Assembly (NCBI GenBank): GCA_041861885.1
Contig: JBGVUE010000001.1
Span: forward strand, 2,158,001-2,222,000
Origin: Haloimpatiens sp. FM7315
GTDB lineage: Bacteria > Bacillota > Clostridia > Clostridiales > Clostridiaceae
DNA length: 64,000 bases
Direction of reading: 5' to 3'
Each line of letters begins with the position of its first letter. Position 1 is the first letter of the stretch. This document shows, in pieces, positions 29,720-39,538 of this stretch. The notes beneath the pieces were generated by a model, which saw only the letters and a list, made by a program, of their open reading frames with translations, did no database searches and was not told the DNA's origin. The position numbers and the translations under genes were made by a program.

Positions 29720-31165
29720 TTATATTGCTCTTATAATACCAACTGCCTTGCCCAAAATTATTGCTCCTTCATTCTTTATAGGAATTGGATTGTATTTTTT
29801 ATTCTCAGGCATCAAGAACACACCCTCTTTATTTATTGAAAGTCTTTTTAAAGTTGCGCTACCTTCTATATTAGCAGCTACTATATCTTTATTATTTACA
29901 CTGCTTCCACTATGTATAACAACAAAATCTCCATCCTTTATATTGGCATTTATCATACTATCTCCCTTAACTTTAAGTATAAAGCAATTCTTAAGCCCCT
30001 TCATACAATGACAAGGTAATGAGAAATTATCCTCTAGTGATGAGTCTATATATATTGGCTCACCTGCTGCTATATTAGTATACACAGGAATCTTTATTGT
30101 TTCTTCTTTTTTATACTCTGATATTTCTTCATCTTTATTTACTATTATTTCATCAGAACTTGTGTAGTCTTTCATCATAATAAAATCAGTTCTATGCCTT
30201 ATATCAAAATATTTAAATTTTTCAAATCCATCATAATTTTTAAAGCCTATATTTTCTTTAATATTCTTTTTTTATTTACTCTTTTATCTCTATAATTCGT
30301 ATTATATCTTTTTACTTTTTCTTGAAACTTAGATATATATATTCGTTTGTTTCTTATAAAATTAGAATATATGGACTCTTTGGCATCCAAATCAAAAACA
30401 AGAGTTAAACTTGAATAAGTTTCTTTTTTTGAATAGACTTTAAAAATTTCCAATGAAGTGGTGTTAAGCTTTCACTATCATCTACTAAAATATGTGTAAA
30501 TTTCAAAGATAACTCTCCTTCAATCTGAGCATAAATAAACATATCTTCATAACTCACATAGCCTAGATCCAAAAGTTCCCTATCATACATCTCTTTGACC
30601 TTAAATATTCCCTCTCTTAATCTACTATTTTTAGATATTCCACTGTGTTTAGGTGCATTTTGATAATCTAAAAGCTTAGTGTATCCAAAATTTTTTATCC
30701 ATTTAATTTCTCTTAGTATTTTGCTCACTTTATTCTCTTTAAAAACCTTTATTCTTTTATATTCATCTCTTATTTCATTAACTATTTTTTGAATTATTTC
30801 AACTTGCACATCTTCATCTTTTAATATTTTATAATTTTTATTATTTTTTAATAAATACCTCTTAAAATGTTCCTCAGCTATATCATCTATGCTGGCTATA
30901 TGAGGCTCTTTTGAAAAGGGGAAAATAAAGTATCAAATCTATGATTCCACACTTTATTTAGGCTTTCATAAGATTTACCTATATCCTTATTTTTTGCAGA
31001 AGTTAAAAGAATTCTGTCATTTTCCTCAAAGCAATAATTATTTTTTAAATATAAAAGCCTTAAAACTAAAGCTGAAGTTTTGCCCATGGCAGTTTTTCCA
31101 GCTAATAAAATTGTCTTATTAGGTTTTGATTCTATGAATTTTTCATATAACTTCTTTAAATCCAT
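29720..31165 (-). CDS. UvrD-type ATPase half fused to LexA-like S24 peptidase (three frame breaks)
   Basis: Corrected length is 481 residues. Residues 1-280 match only the first RecA-like part of a UvrD/Rep helicase: Walker A AGKTAMGKTS (22-31), a Walker B-like ILVDDSESLTPLHWKFL (226-242) where DExQD has become DDSES, and a motif-III-like LVFDLDAKESIYSNF (256-270). The second helicase half is missing. Residues 358-481 are an S24/LexA peptidase: an AAGEP cleavage-type site (366-370), the nucleophile in GDSM (Ser403) and the lysine in ATLKRL (Lys440). There is no helix-turn-helix. Frame breaks lie in the T4 run near 30916, the A7 run near 30429 and the A7 run near 30271; one base restores each. 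It starts one base after the GIY-YIG gene stop. Confidence 0.82.
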
Positions 31166-31166
31166 C

Positions 31167-31430
31167 TTATATCCTCCAAAATAAATTCATATCACTATTA
31201 ATTAAATCAAATTTTTTCTTTCTCGTCATTTGCTTTATAGCATACTCTCTTTTAAGTGCAGAAGACTTGTCCAAACACTTTTCATAATAAACTAGACTAA
31301 CAGGAAGTCTAGCTCTAGTATATTTAGCTCCTTTTCCACTTAAATGAGTGTTTAATCTTTTCTTTAAATCAATGGTCCATCCTGTATATAAGGTGCTATC
31401 TGCACACTTTAAAATATAAACATAACACAT
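31167..31430 (-). CDS. GIY-YIG nuclease-domain protein (UPF0213)
   Basis: Protein of 87 residues consisting of one GIY-YIG domain: [18 protein letters not shown] (GIY and YIG strands, here VYI and YTG), then the catalytic Arg in LKKRLNTH and the catalytic Glu in ALKREYAIK. The start is ATG 31428-31430 after TTGGAGAT; a longer start has no ribosome site. UPF0213 proteins are common, with a suspected DNA repair role but no settled function. It is first in a two-gene operon with the UvrD-half/S24 gene, separated from it by one base. Confidence 0.92.
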   Translation of the reverse strand: MCYVYILKCADSTLYTGWTIDLKKRLNTHLSGKGAKYTRARLPVSLVYYEKCLDKSSALKREYAIKQMTRKKKFDLINSDMNLFWRI

Positions 31431-31458
31431 AATATCTCCAATAGAAAACATTTTATAT

Positions 31459-31484
31459 AATAATACTATATGAATACTATTATA
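31459..31484 (-). promoter_or_regulatory. Extended -10 promoter and operator-like repeat of the GIY-YIG/S24 operon
   Basis: On the minus strand, TGGTATAAT gives an extended -10 box (TATAAT at 31479-31484). Immediately downstream the segment AGTATT is repeated 11 bases apart, forming a partly palindromic AT-rich block over the expected transcription start. This would suit repressor binding, but the sequence is simple and the call is tentative. Confidence 0.4.
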
Positions 31485-31493
31485 CCATACATT

Positions 31494-31520
31494 AAAGGAA
31501 TGATTTTAATTCATTCCTTT
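31494..31520. terminator. Hairpin upstream of the GIY-YIG gene
   Basis: Ten-bp stem AAAGGAATGA / TCATTCCTTT with a 7-base loop. It lies between the next terminator and the GIY-YIG promoter, overlapping where a -35 box would be. It may be a second terminator for the upstream gene or a regulatory structure. Confidence 0.55.
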
Positions 31521-31528
31521 TAAAAAGT

Positions 31529-31580
31529 AAATCTGCCTTAAATTTATAAATAATCCTTTTATAATACTTAAGGCAGATTT
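31529..31580 (-). terminator. Terminator after the FMN reductase gene
   Basis: Perfect 13-bp inverted repeat AAATCTGCCTTAA / TTAAGGCAGATTT with a 26-base AT-rich loop. It follows the minus-strand NAD(P)H-dependent reductase gene after about 10 bases. Confidence 0.75.
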
Positions 31581-31590
31581 TATTTATCTA

Positions 31591-32256
31591 TTAAATTTTA
31601 AAAACTGCATCTTTTGAAAATCTTTTAACTACAAGATCTATGTCTTCGTAAGCGATTTCAAGAGCCTTATCTCTTCCAACTTTATTCATATCAACCCCTT
31701 CAATTAATACTTTTTCAAATCTTTTAACACCTAAAAATTTGAAAATATCATGAAAATAATCTACTCCATGATTAAACTTTCCTCCTAAAATCTTAGGATA
31801 TATTCCTCCCGAAGATTGAATATATACCATATCTCTAGGCTTATCATCTAAAAGTCCCTTGACACTTTCTTCCCTTAACTCAATTAATTTATTGTTAAGC
31901 ATAATAGAGTCTATATATCTTTTTAAAATTGATGGAAAACTCACACTCCACATAGGTGCCGCAATTACATAAATATCAGCACTTAAAAATTGGTTACAAA
32001 GCTCATTCATCCTATCTACTAAATTCTTGTCCTCTTCTCTTAAGCTCTCATATTCCTCTCCATCTACAAGTTCTGCAGTACCCTTAAAGCATTTGTAATT
32101 TGGATCTTTTATATCTTCACTATATAGATCTAATTCTTCAACTACTACCTGAGGGTCCTCACATTTAAACTTATTTATAAAATATCTCCCCGCAGTTTTA
32201 CTAGTAGACATATCCTCTGGTTTTGAACTAGCAGAAATATATAATATTTTTTTCAT
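31591..32256 (-). CDS. FMN-dependent NADH oxidoreductase (azoreductase type)
   Basis: Flavodoxin-fold protein of about 221 residues. MKKILYISASSKPEDMSTSKT is the FMN phosphate loop region, and IYVIAAPMWSVSFPSILKRYIDSI and YIQSSGGIYP are azoreductase/FMN-reductase signatures. It probably reduces quinones or azo compounds with NADH. I chose ATG 32254-32256, preceded by GGAGGTGCTT; the upstream ATG lies within that ribosome site. The gene is transcribed alone and ends at a strong hairpin. Confidence 0.88.
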   Translation of the reverse strand: MKKILYISASSKPEDMSTSKTAGRYFINKFKCEDPQVVVEELDLYSEDIKDPNYKCFKGTAELVDGEEYESLREEDKNLVDRMNELCNQFLSADIYVIAAPMWSVSFPSILKRYIDSIMLNNKLIELREESVKGLLDDKPRDMVYIQSSGGIYPKILGGKFNHGVDYFHDIFKFLGVKRFEKVLIEGVDMNKVGRDKALEIAYEDIDLVVKRFSKDAVFKI

Positions 32257-32600
32257 TTTAAGCACCTCCATACTAGATTTATTTTTAGCAAAAAGCTTTA
32301 ATTTATACTAACTGAACTTCAGCATAAATAATAACAGCTAATATAAATAAAGTTTTTCTTAGAAAATTCATCTACTAATTGTAAGGAGTATAGCTTTTAA
32401 TAAAATACATTTTTTTGATTTCTATCTGTAACCTCTATAGCTGTGTTCCATTATTTGTAATTTTTTCTATAAAAAACAATTCAATATACAAAATCAATTC
32501 AAACGTAAAAGGAGAAATTAAGTATTTTATGTTTAAATTTTTTTCATTACTTACATATGACTATTATATACTCTTAATACTAATTTACCAAAAATAATTA
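32257..32600. other. Intergenic region between FMN reductase and selC
   Basis: About 340 bases of AT-rich DNA. It must contain the promoter of the FMN reductase gene. A plus-strand frame of 60 codons at 32415-32597 is hydrophobic and low in complexity, without a convincing ribosome site. I see no RNA gene or repeat here. Confidence 0.5.
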
Positions 32601-32643
32601 AACCACAAGTTTAATAGCAATCTATGCTTTTAAACTTGTGGTT
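32601..32643 (-). terminator. Terminator after selC
   Basis: Perfect 14-bp inverted repeat AACCACAAGTTTAA / TTAAACTTGTGGTT with a 15-base loop, just past the 3' end of tRNA-Sec. It ends the selD-A-B-C transcript. Confidence 0.85.
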
Positions 32644-32654
32644 ATACACAATTT

Positions 32655-32751
32655 TGGCGGGAGTATGTGCGAATCGAACACACCCATCGAGGTCCTACCC
32701 CGACAACACGGTTTTGAAGACCGGCAGGCACACCAGCACCTATCTACCCCC
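32655..32751 (-). tRNA. selC: tRNA-Sec (anticodon UCA)
   Basis: Gene of 97 bases including an encoded CCA end. The anticodon loop is CTTCAAA with TCA at 32715-32717. Features that set Sec tRNA apart are visible: a long acceptor stem (GGGGGTA against TACTCCC, with one G-T pair), a 6-bp D stem with a 4-base loop (AGGTGC, TGGT, GTGCCT), and a long variable arm (TCGGGG / CCTCGA). The T loop is TTCGATT. It decodes UGA as selenocysteine together with SelB. It lies 140 bases downstream of selB. Confidence 0.96.
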
Positions 32752-32891
32752 ATATATATACTTTTTTCGTCAAATCACGTGTTTTATTATAACACAGTAT
32801 AAAGACGTTTTCAACAAATACTTAAAAATATAAACGGACACCCTGTAATAGTAGTGTCCAGTTATATTTTCTTTATACAAAATAGAATGCC

Positions 32892-34804
32892 TTATGCCTT
32901 GTATAAAACTCTTTTATTTTCAAGTCTTCTAGTTATTTTTTCACCATCAAAATGCTCAAGAATAGAAACTACATATTTTCTACTAGTATCTAAAATATCC
33001 CTGGCTTCTTTTGGAGTTATCTCACCATTTTCTTTCATATATGACACAATTTTTTCTCTAGCCTCTTCATAACACTTCAAAGAAAAAATACATTCTTCAT
33101 CAGTTTTCACTAAATCTCCACCTAAAATTAAAGCCTCAAATACCATTTTGAAATTTTCCTTATCCTTTTGCTTATCTAATAGATCTTTAAATTTTGGTGG
33201 TGCAAATCTACTTTTATCATATTCATTTATAATGTAATTTTTTATATTTTCTTGCTCTTCATTGAACTTAACTTCAAAACCATGTTTTGATATAAGTTTA
33301 CTATGAATATCTATAATCCCATAAGATACCATAATGCTAAGTATTTCATCATAAGTTTTTTGTTTTAGTGATTTACCGAAAAGTTTTTCTTTTATCTCCT
33401 CTTTAGCTATTCCTTGTCTTAATGGGTACTTACTATGATATTCTTCTAGTATTTCCTCTAATCTATCCATGTTTCTTTTTATATATTCAAAATGAACATA
33501 AAGCTCATTATCTAAAGCTACTAGTTTTATAATTTTTCCTTGCTTTATTAGGTCTAAAAGCTCCTCTTGAATACTATTTTCATTTTTCCCAAGAGCCTTT
33601 AGTATACTTTTAATATCAGGAAAATTTGGGCTTAATTTTTTAACTGTAGCTTCTAATATTCCTCCTACATGGCCACTTTCTTTTAATTTAAGATCTTTAA
33701 GGTATTTTTCATCAAACCTCTTAGCTTTTATAGCTACAGGTTCTATTATACTTCCTCCTCCTATAGTATGCATAGGAGAATAGCTTCTTATTACAAATCT
33801 ATCATTTCTCTGTGAGGACAAAGGTTTTTCAAGTCTAAGCTGCACATAAGCCTCCTCTCCAGGGTTTATTGCATCTTTATCTAATATAACAGTTCTACAA
33901 AGTATTTCTTCTGTACCATGATATAATCTTACTCTTTGTCTATTTTCTAAAGGTCTATCCGCACTTTTTAAATAGTAAAACTTTGTATCAACCATAAAAG
34001 ATGGCTCCATAGCATTCTCTTTAGAAATTACATTTCCTCTTTCTATGTCGCTTACTTTTATATTAGATAAGTTTATTGCACATCTTTGCCCAGCTTCACT
34101 TAGGTCTACTGATTTTTCATGAACTTGAAGTCCCCTTACCTTAGTTTTTATCTTTGAAGGGTATATCTCTACTTCTTCTCCTACTTTTACACTTCCACTT
34201 ATAACAGTTCCTGTAACAACAGTTCCAAATCCACTAACAGAAAAAACTCTATCTACAGGAAGTCTAAAATGTCCTTCAATGTCTTTTGCCCCTACTTCCT
34301 CTGTGGCCTTATCAACTGCTTCTATAAGCTCTTTAAATCCCTCTTTAGTTTTAGAGGAAACGGGATACATAGGAGCGCTTTCAAGGAAAGTACCCTTAAA
34401 TTCATTTCTTATATCCTCTCCAACAAGTCCTATCCATTCTTTATCAACCAAATCACATTTTGTAAGAGCAATTATTCCTTTTTTAACATTAAGTAGTTGA
34501 AGAATCTCAAAGTGTTCTCTAGTTTGAGGCATTATTCCCTCATCTGCCGCAATAACTAGTATAACAATATCTATGCTGCTAATACCTGCTAGCATATTTT
34601 TTATAAATCTTTCATGGCCAGGAACATCTATAATACCTGCTCTTTTTCCTGAGGGCAAATCAAAAAAGTAAACCCTAAATTAATAGATATTCCTCTTTCC
34701 TTTTCTTCTCTTAGATTATCCGTTTCTCTACCTGTAAGAGCTTTTATAAGTGATGTCTTACCATGATCTATGTGACCTGCAGTACCTATTATCAAATGCT
34801 TCAT
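32892..34804 (-). CDS. selB: Selenocysteine-specific elongation factor SelB (one frame break)
   Basis: SelB carries Sec-tRNA to the ribosome at UGA codons marked by a SECIS hairpin. It starts [19 protein letters not shown] (G1), with [12 protein letters not shown] (G3) and ALTKCDLVD (G4), EF-Tu-like domains 2 and 3, and a C-terminal half of winged helices that bind the SECIS RNA. Length is about 637 residues. The start is ATG 34802-34804 after AAGGAGTGA. One T is missing in the T6 run near 34665; adding it gives [20 protein letters not shown]. It lies downstream of selA and upstream of selC. Confidence 0.95.
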
Positions 34805-34831
34805 TTCATCACTCCTTATGATTTCAAAGGT

Positions 34832-36213
34832 CTATTTTATACTAGAAAAAGCCTTCACAATATCATCAAAATCCTTTTTAAATATAGTTCTTAAATCCAT
34901 TATAACTTCATTGTTATATACTCTCGTTATTATAGGTATTTCATTCATCCTTAATTTACATTCAATTTCCTCTGGAGTATACACCTTACTTTTAACTTTT
35001 AATACATAAGTTTCTATTCGTTCCGTAGGCATAGATCCTCCACCTACCATAGAAAAATCTTCCTCTATATCAAAATTAAAATCAGAAACTTTATTTTTAA
35101 GTCTTCTTTTTAATGAAATAGCCTTCTTCTTTATTTCATCTTTAGGGCTTAACAACATATTAACTGTAGGTATTTTATCTATAGCTTCTTTTTCATCCAA
35201 GTATAATCTTAAAGTTGCCTCTAACGCAGCCAAAGTCATTTTATCAATTCTAAGGGCTCTTGTTAGCTGGTTTTTCTTCATTCTATCTATAAATACTTTT
35301 TTACCCACAATTATACCTGCTTGAGGACCTCCAAGCATTTTATCGCCACTAAAACTTACAACATCAATTCCTTTTTTTACACTTTCTTGTACAGTTGGCT
35401 CATAGGTAAATCCATATTTACAATAGTCTATTAATACACCGCTTCCTATATCTTCATATGTTGGAATATTATTTTTTTCACCTAGTTTAACAAGATCTTC
35501 TATAGATACTTCCTCTGTAAAGCCAAGAATCTTAAAGTTAGATGTATGTACCTTTAATAAAACTCCTGTATTTTCATTTATATTATTTTCATAATCATAA
35601 ACATGGGTTCTATTAGTAGTTCCAACTTCTACTAACTTTGCATTACTAAATTTCATCACTTCAGGAACCCTAAAAGATCCCCCAATTTCTACAAGCTGCC
35701 CACGAGATACTATCGCTTCCATGCCATTGCATAAAGTATTTAGTACTAGCATAACTGCCGCTGCATTATTATTAACTACCATAGCAGCCTCGGCTCCCGT
35801 AATTTTTGTAATTATATCTTCTATATGACTATATCTAAGCCCTCTTTTTCCAGTTTCTATATTATACTCAAGATTGTTATAATTCTTAGAAACATTTATA
35901 ACCGCCTCTACTGCAGTATCACTTAATAAAGATCTTCCAAGATTAGTATGTATAACAGTACCTGTTGCATTTACTAATTTTTTTAGTTTTGGAGCATTAT
36001 TTTTTTTATAAGATTTAAAAAGGTTTCTAAAACTTTTTCCTTGGAAATACTATCTATTTTGTCCTTAAGTATTAAATTTCTATAATACTCTATAGTTTCT
36101 CTAAGAGTGTCTATAACAAGGGTCCTCATGGCAACGTTTAACTGCTTTTCAACCACTTCTTCTTTTAAAAGCTCATCTACTTTAGGTAGATTTCTTAATA
36201 ACTCCTTATTCAT
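34832..36213 (-). CDS. selA: Selenocysteine synthase SelA (one frame break)
   Basis: PLP enzyme that converts Ser-tRNA-Sec to Sec-tRNA-Sec using selenophosphate. Length is about 460 residues. An N-terminal SelA domain ([16 protein letters not shown]) binds the tRNA; the PLP lysine is in [31 protein letters not shown] is another signature. The frame breaks at the A7 run near 35999; one A restores [18 protein letters not shown]. It lies between selD and selB, with AAGGTGG before the ATG. Confidence 0.95.
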
Positions 36214-36270
36214 ATCTAAACCACCTTTTTAATTACATATAGTTTATATACCTTTTATTTTCCTTTATTT

Positions 36271-37305
36271 TTATTCAACCACAATGTATTTTTCTTTAAA
36301 AGGAACAACCTCTCCAATTACAGAAGACTTAATCTCTAATTTATTAAGCTCTTCTAACAATTTAGGAGCCTCATCCTTTGAAATTGAAACTAAAAGTCCT
36401 CCAGAGGTTTGTGGGTCGAATAAAATATCCTCTAGCCACTCTGGTACATCCTTTAATTCATATTTTCCATCTAAATATCCTCTATTATTATAGGCACCTG
36501 CTGGTACTAAACCCATTTGAGAAAGCTCTTTTGCCTCTTCTATAAAGGGAATATTGTCTTTTAACAATTTAATTGTAATATTCTCTGAACCACTAGCCAT
36601 TTCGTACGCATGTCCCATAATTCCAAAACCAGTTATATCTGTACAAGCACTTATAGGATACTTAGCTACTATTTCACCTGCATATTTATTTAAAGTTGTC
36701 ATGTTTTTTACTGCCTTATCATAAGTTTCTTTAGAGGCTAGTTCTGCTTTAATTGCAGTATTTATAATTCCAACTCCTAAAGGTTTAGTTAAAATCAAAA
36801 CCTCTCCTTCTTTGCATCCACAATTTTTTAAAACCTTATTTGGATTTACAACTCCTGTTACAGATAATCCATATTTAGGCTCATCATCCTCTACTGAATG
36901 TCCTCCAACTACTACAGCTCCTGCTTCTAAAACTTTATCTGCTCCTCCTTTTAATATCTCACCTAAAACATCTATAGGAAGACAATTAGGAAAACAAACT
37001 ATATTAAGAGCTACTGTAGGTTTTCCACCCATAGCATAAATATCACTTAAAGAATTAGTTGCCGCTATCTGTCCAAAAGTGTAGGGATCATCTACTACTG
37101 GAGTAAAAAAATCTAGAGTTTGAATTATGGCCATATCTTCACTTAATTTATATACAGCTGCATCATCTGAAGTCTCTATACCAACTATTAGATTATTATC
37201 CTGCATTTTAGGCAATTTGTTTAAAATCTTTGAAAGGGTCTCCGGCCCTATTTTAGCTGCTCATCCAGAGGTTTTGCTCATTTCTGTTAATCTTTTATTA
37301 TTCAT
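36271..37305 (-). CDS. selD: Selenide, water dikinase SelD, itself a selenoprotein
   Basis: Makes selenophosphate from selenide and ATP. The gene starts at ATG 37303-37305 after GGGAGGTG. It contains an in-frame UGA at 37261-37263 (residue 15) in the sequence [14 protein letters not shown], exactly where other SelD proteins have catalytic Cys or Sec. A candidate SECIS hairpin follows. Downstream, [13 protein letters not shown] and [14 protein letters not shown] bind ATP and metal. The total is 344 residues. A gene finder that reads UGA as stop would lose the first 30 residues. It is first in selD-A-B-C, so the enzyme's own Sec depends on the operon it leads. Confidence 0.95.
37223..37263 (-). 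promoter_or_regulatory. Candidate bacterial SECIS in selD
   Basis: Starting at the UGA codon, the RNA can form a lower stem AAAAU/AUUUU and an upper stem GGG/CCC closing the loop CCGGAGA. The loop begins about 16 bases after the UGA, close to the spacing of known bacterial SECIS elements. This is inferred by eye. Confidence 0.6.
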
Positions 37306-37401
37306 ATGTAACACCTCCCTATTATGTATTAATTTTATAATATTACATCTAATATGTCCACTGTACTTACAATTACAAATTATACCCTTAATAAATTTAT
37401 A

Positions 37402-38061
37402 CTATATTTCTACTTTATCTCTAAATTTCTTAAGAGTTTTCTCACCTATCCTATCAATCTTCAATAGATCTTCTAGGCTTTTAAATCCACCATTTTTTTC
37501 TCTAAACTCTATAATTTTATTTGCAGTAACGTCTCCAACTCCAGGTAAAGTTTTTAATTCTTCAATAGATGCGGTATTTAAATTAACTTTTTTCCCATCA
37601 CTGTCATTATTATAACTAGAAGTATTCCTTGAAACTTCTAAAGTTCTATTTAAATCTAAATTTTCTTTTTCCCCTATTTTATATACATATATTAAATCCT
37701 CATCCTTAAGTTTTTTGGACATGTGCATCCTATTAATATCAGCATCCTTTGTAAACCCACTTGCAATTTCTATTAAATCCTTAACTCTCCCATCCTTTTT
37801 CAAATTATAAACCCCTGGTTTATTAACTGCACCTTTTATATCTACTACAATAGTATCACTAGAACTTTCTAGTTTAAAATTACTCTTTTCTATAGTTTTA
37901 CTCTCGACAAACATATTTTCACAATTTTTTTCATCCTCATTATTATAATTAGGTTTAGATAAATTATACCCTACAATGAGAAATACTATAGAAATAACCA
38001 ATATCACTAAGGAACCTATATATTTTTCTTTGTTTTTTCTAAAACACTCATCATTAAACAT
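37402..38061 (-). CDS. comEA: ComEA-type DNA-binding competence protein
   Basis: Membrane-anchored protein of 219 residues that binds double-stranded DNA outside the cell for uptake. Order: one N-terminal membrane helix (SLVILVISIVFLIVGYNL), an SLBB domain with VDIKGAVNKPGVYNL, and two helix-hairpin-helix motifs, VNLNTASIEELKTLPGVGD and GGFKSLEDLLKIDRIGE. The frame is intact. It is apart from comEC, which lies 12 kb away. It may be involved in natural transformation, but that is not shown here. Confidence 0.92.
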   Translation of the reverse strand: MFNDECFRKNKEKYIGSLVILVISIVFLIVGYNLSKPNYNNEDEKNCENMFVESKTIEKSNFKLESSSDTIVVDIKGAVNKPGVYNLKKDGRVKDLIEIASGFTKDADINRMHMSKKLKDEDLIYVYKIGEKENLDLNRTLEVSRNTSSYNNDSDGKKVNLNTASIEELKTLPGVGDVTANKIIEFREKNGGFKSLEDLLKIDRIGEKTLKKFRDKVEI

Positions 38062-38209
38062 TTTATCTCCTTGAATTGTTTAATTTATTATTAATTTCTA
38101 ACTATTTTAAATTATTACCACAATTTAAAATTTTAGTATCGATTAATGGCAATTTTTTTGATATACTTAAATGTATATAAAAAGCCATGACATATCTAAG
38201 GAGGAAAAC

Positions 38210-39453
38210 ATGAAAAAATTTCTTTTAATGCTAGCTCTGCTTTGCATATTTTTTCTTACACAGTCAAAGCATCTACACCAAAACCACCAGAAGTATCTGC
38301 TGATGGCGCTATACTTATGGATGCAAAATCTTTGCAAATACTATATTCAAAAAACATAGATACTTCTTATCCACCTGCATCTACTACTAAAATAATGACT
38401 GCACTTTTAACCTTTGAAAAATGCAATTTAGATGATTTAGTTACGGTAGGTAAAAATCCACCTCTTGCAGATGGAAGTAAAATATATATACATGTTGGTG
38501 AAAAATTAACAGTTGAACAACTTCTACATGGTCTTTTGCTATCCTCTGCCAATGATTGTGCAGAAACCTTAGCAGAATACATGGCAGGAAGCAAAGAAAA
38601 TTTTGCTAAAATGATGAACCAAAGAGCAAAAGAACTGGGCTGTACAAATACTAATTTTGTGAATCCCAGTGGTCTTTATAATAAGGAACATAAAACTAGC
38701 GCTAAAGATTTAGCACTTATTATGAATGAACTTGTAAAGCACGAAGAATATATAAAAATTGCTAAAACTTCTTCATACAAAATACCAAAAACCAATAAAA
38801 TGAGCGAAGAGAGACCTCTTTGGAATGGAAATAGATTAATTCAATCTTGTAGTGGGTATTATTACAAATACTGTGAAGGAGGCAAAACTGGATATACAGT
38901 TCAATCCCTACACTCTTATGTTGCAAGTGCAAAAAAAGATGGCCATAGGCTTATAGTAGCTCTTGTACATGATGGCCATAAAACTTTTTTTAAAGATGCT
39001 CCTTTACTATTTAACTACGGATTTGATAATTTTGAGTCTTTAAAACTTTATTCAAAGGGAGATACTATTGATAATTATGAAATAAATGATAATAGCAAGA
39101 TACCAATAAATATAAATGAAGATTTTTATTACTCTTTTTTGAAAAATCAATACCAAAAAGACAAAACAAAAGTAGAATTAAAAATTGAAGATTTAGAAAA
39201 TAAGACCATAAAAAAAGGAACTGTAATTGGCAAATGCTTAATTACATATGACAATAAAACAATTGGTATGGCTGAGGTTACAGCAGGTAGCAATTACACA
39301 CCTAAAGAAATATTAGGTATAAACATGAACTTTGCAAAAACTAAGTCCAAAAATTCTTTATATACATACTTATTGTTTGCTTTAGGAATATTGTTTATTT
39401 CCATAATTTCAATGAGAATTATAAGAAAGAGAAAAGCTAAGAAAAATTCTTAA
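38210..39453 (+). CDS. D-alanyl-D-alanine carboxypeptidase, DacF type (one frame break)
   Basis: Penicillin-binding carboxypeptidase that trims peptidoglycan stem peptides. Signal peptide (MKKFLLMLALLCIFFS); active site SxxK in PPASTTKIM, SxN in LSSANDCAE, KTG in GGKTGYT; a C-terminal beta domain and a final membrane anchor (LLFALGILFISIISMRII) followed by a basic tail. The start is ATG 38210-38212 after AAGGAGG. One T is missing in the T6 run near 38250, within the signal peptide. DacF types often act in sporulation, but the sequence alone cannot separate DacF from DacA. It is transcribed alone on the plus strand. Confidence 0.92.
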
Positions 39454-39487
39454 AATAATCCATATATAATGATTTTCTAATGATTAA

Positions 39488-39530
39488 AATAGGCTATGCT
39501 CTATTAAAATTTATAGTAGCATAGCCTATT
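39488..39530. terminator. Bidirectional terminator between dac and rluD
   Basis: Perfect 13-bp stem AATAGGCTATGCT / AGCATAGCCTATT with a 17-base loop, placed between two convergent genes. Confidence 0.85.
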
Positions 39531-39538
39531 AGCTAGTC

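Noticed and set aside
30247..31165. Three separate small genes upstream of the S24 domain
   Set aside because: Adding one base at each of three homopolymer runs gives a continuous helicase-like protein in frame with the S24 domain; helicase motifs are spread over the pieces in the right order.
32415..32597. Small hydrophobic plus-strand frame
   Set aside because: Low-complexity AT-rich intergenic DNA, no good ribosome site and no recognisable domain.
34269..34500. Two overlapping plus-strand frames inside selB
   Set aside because: They lie wholly within the conserved GTPase coding region of selB on the other strand and match no family.
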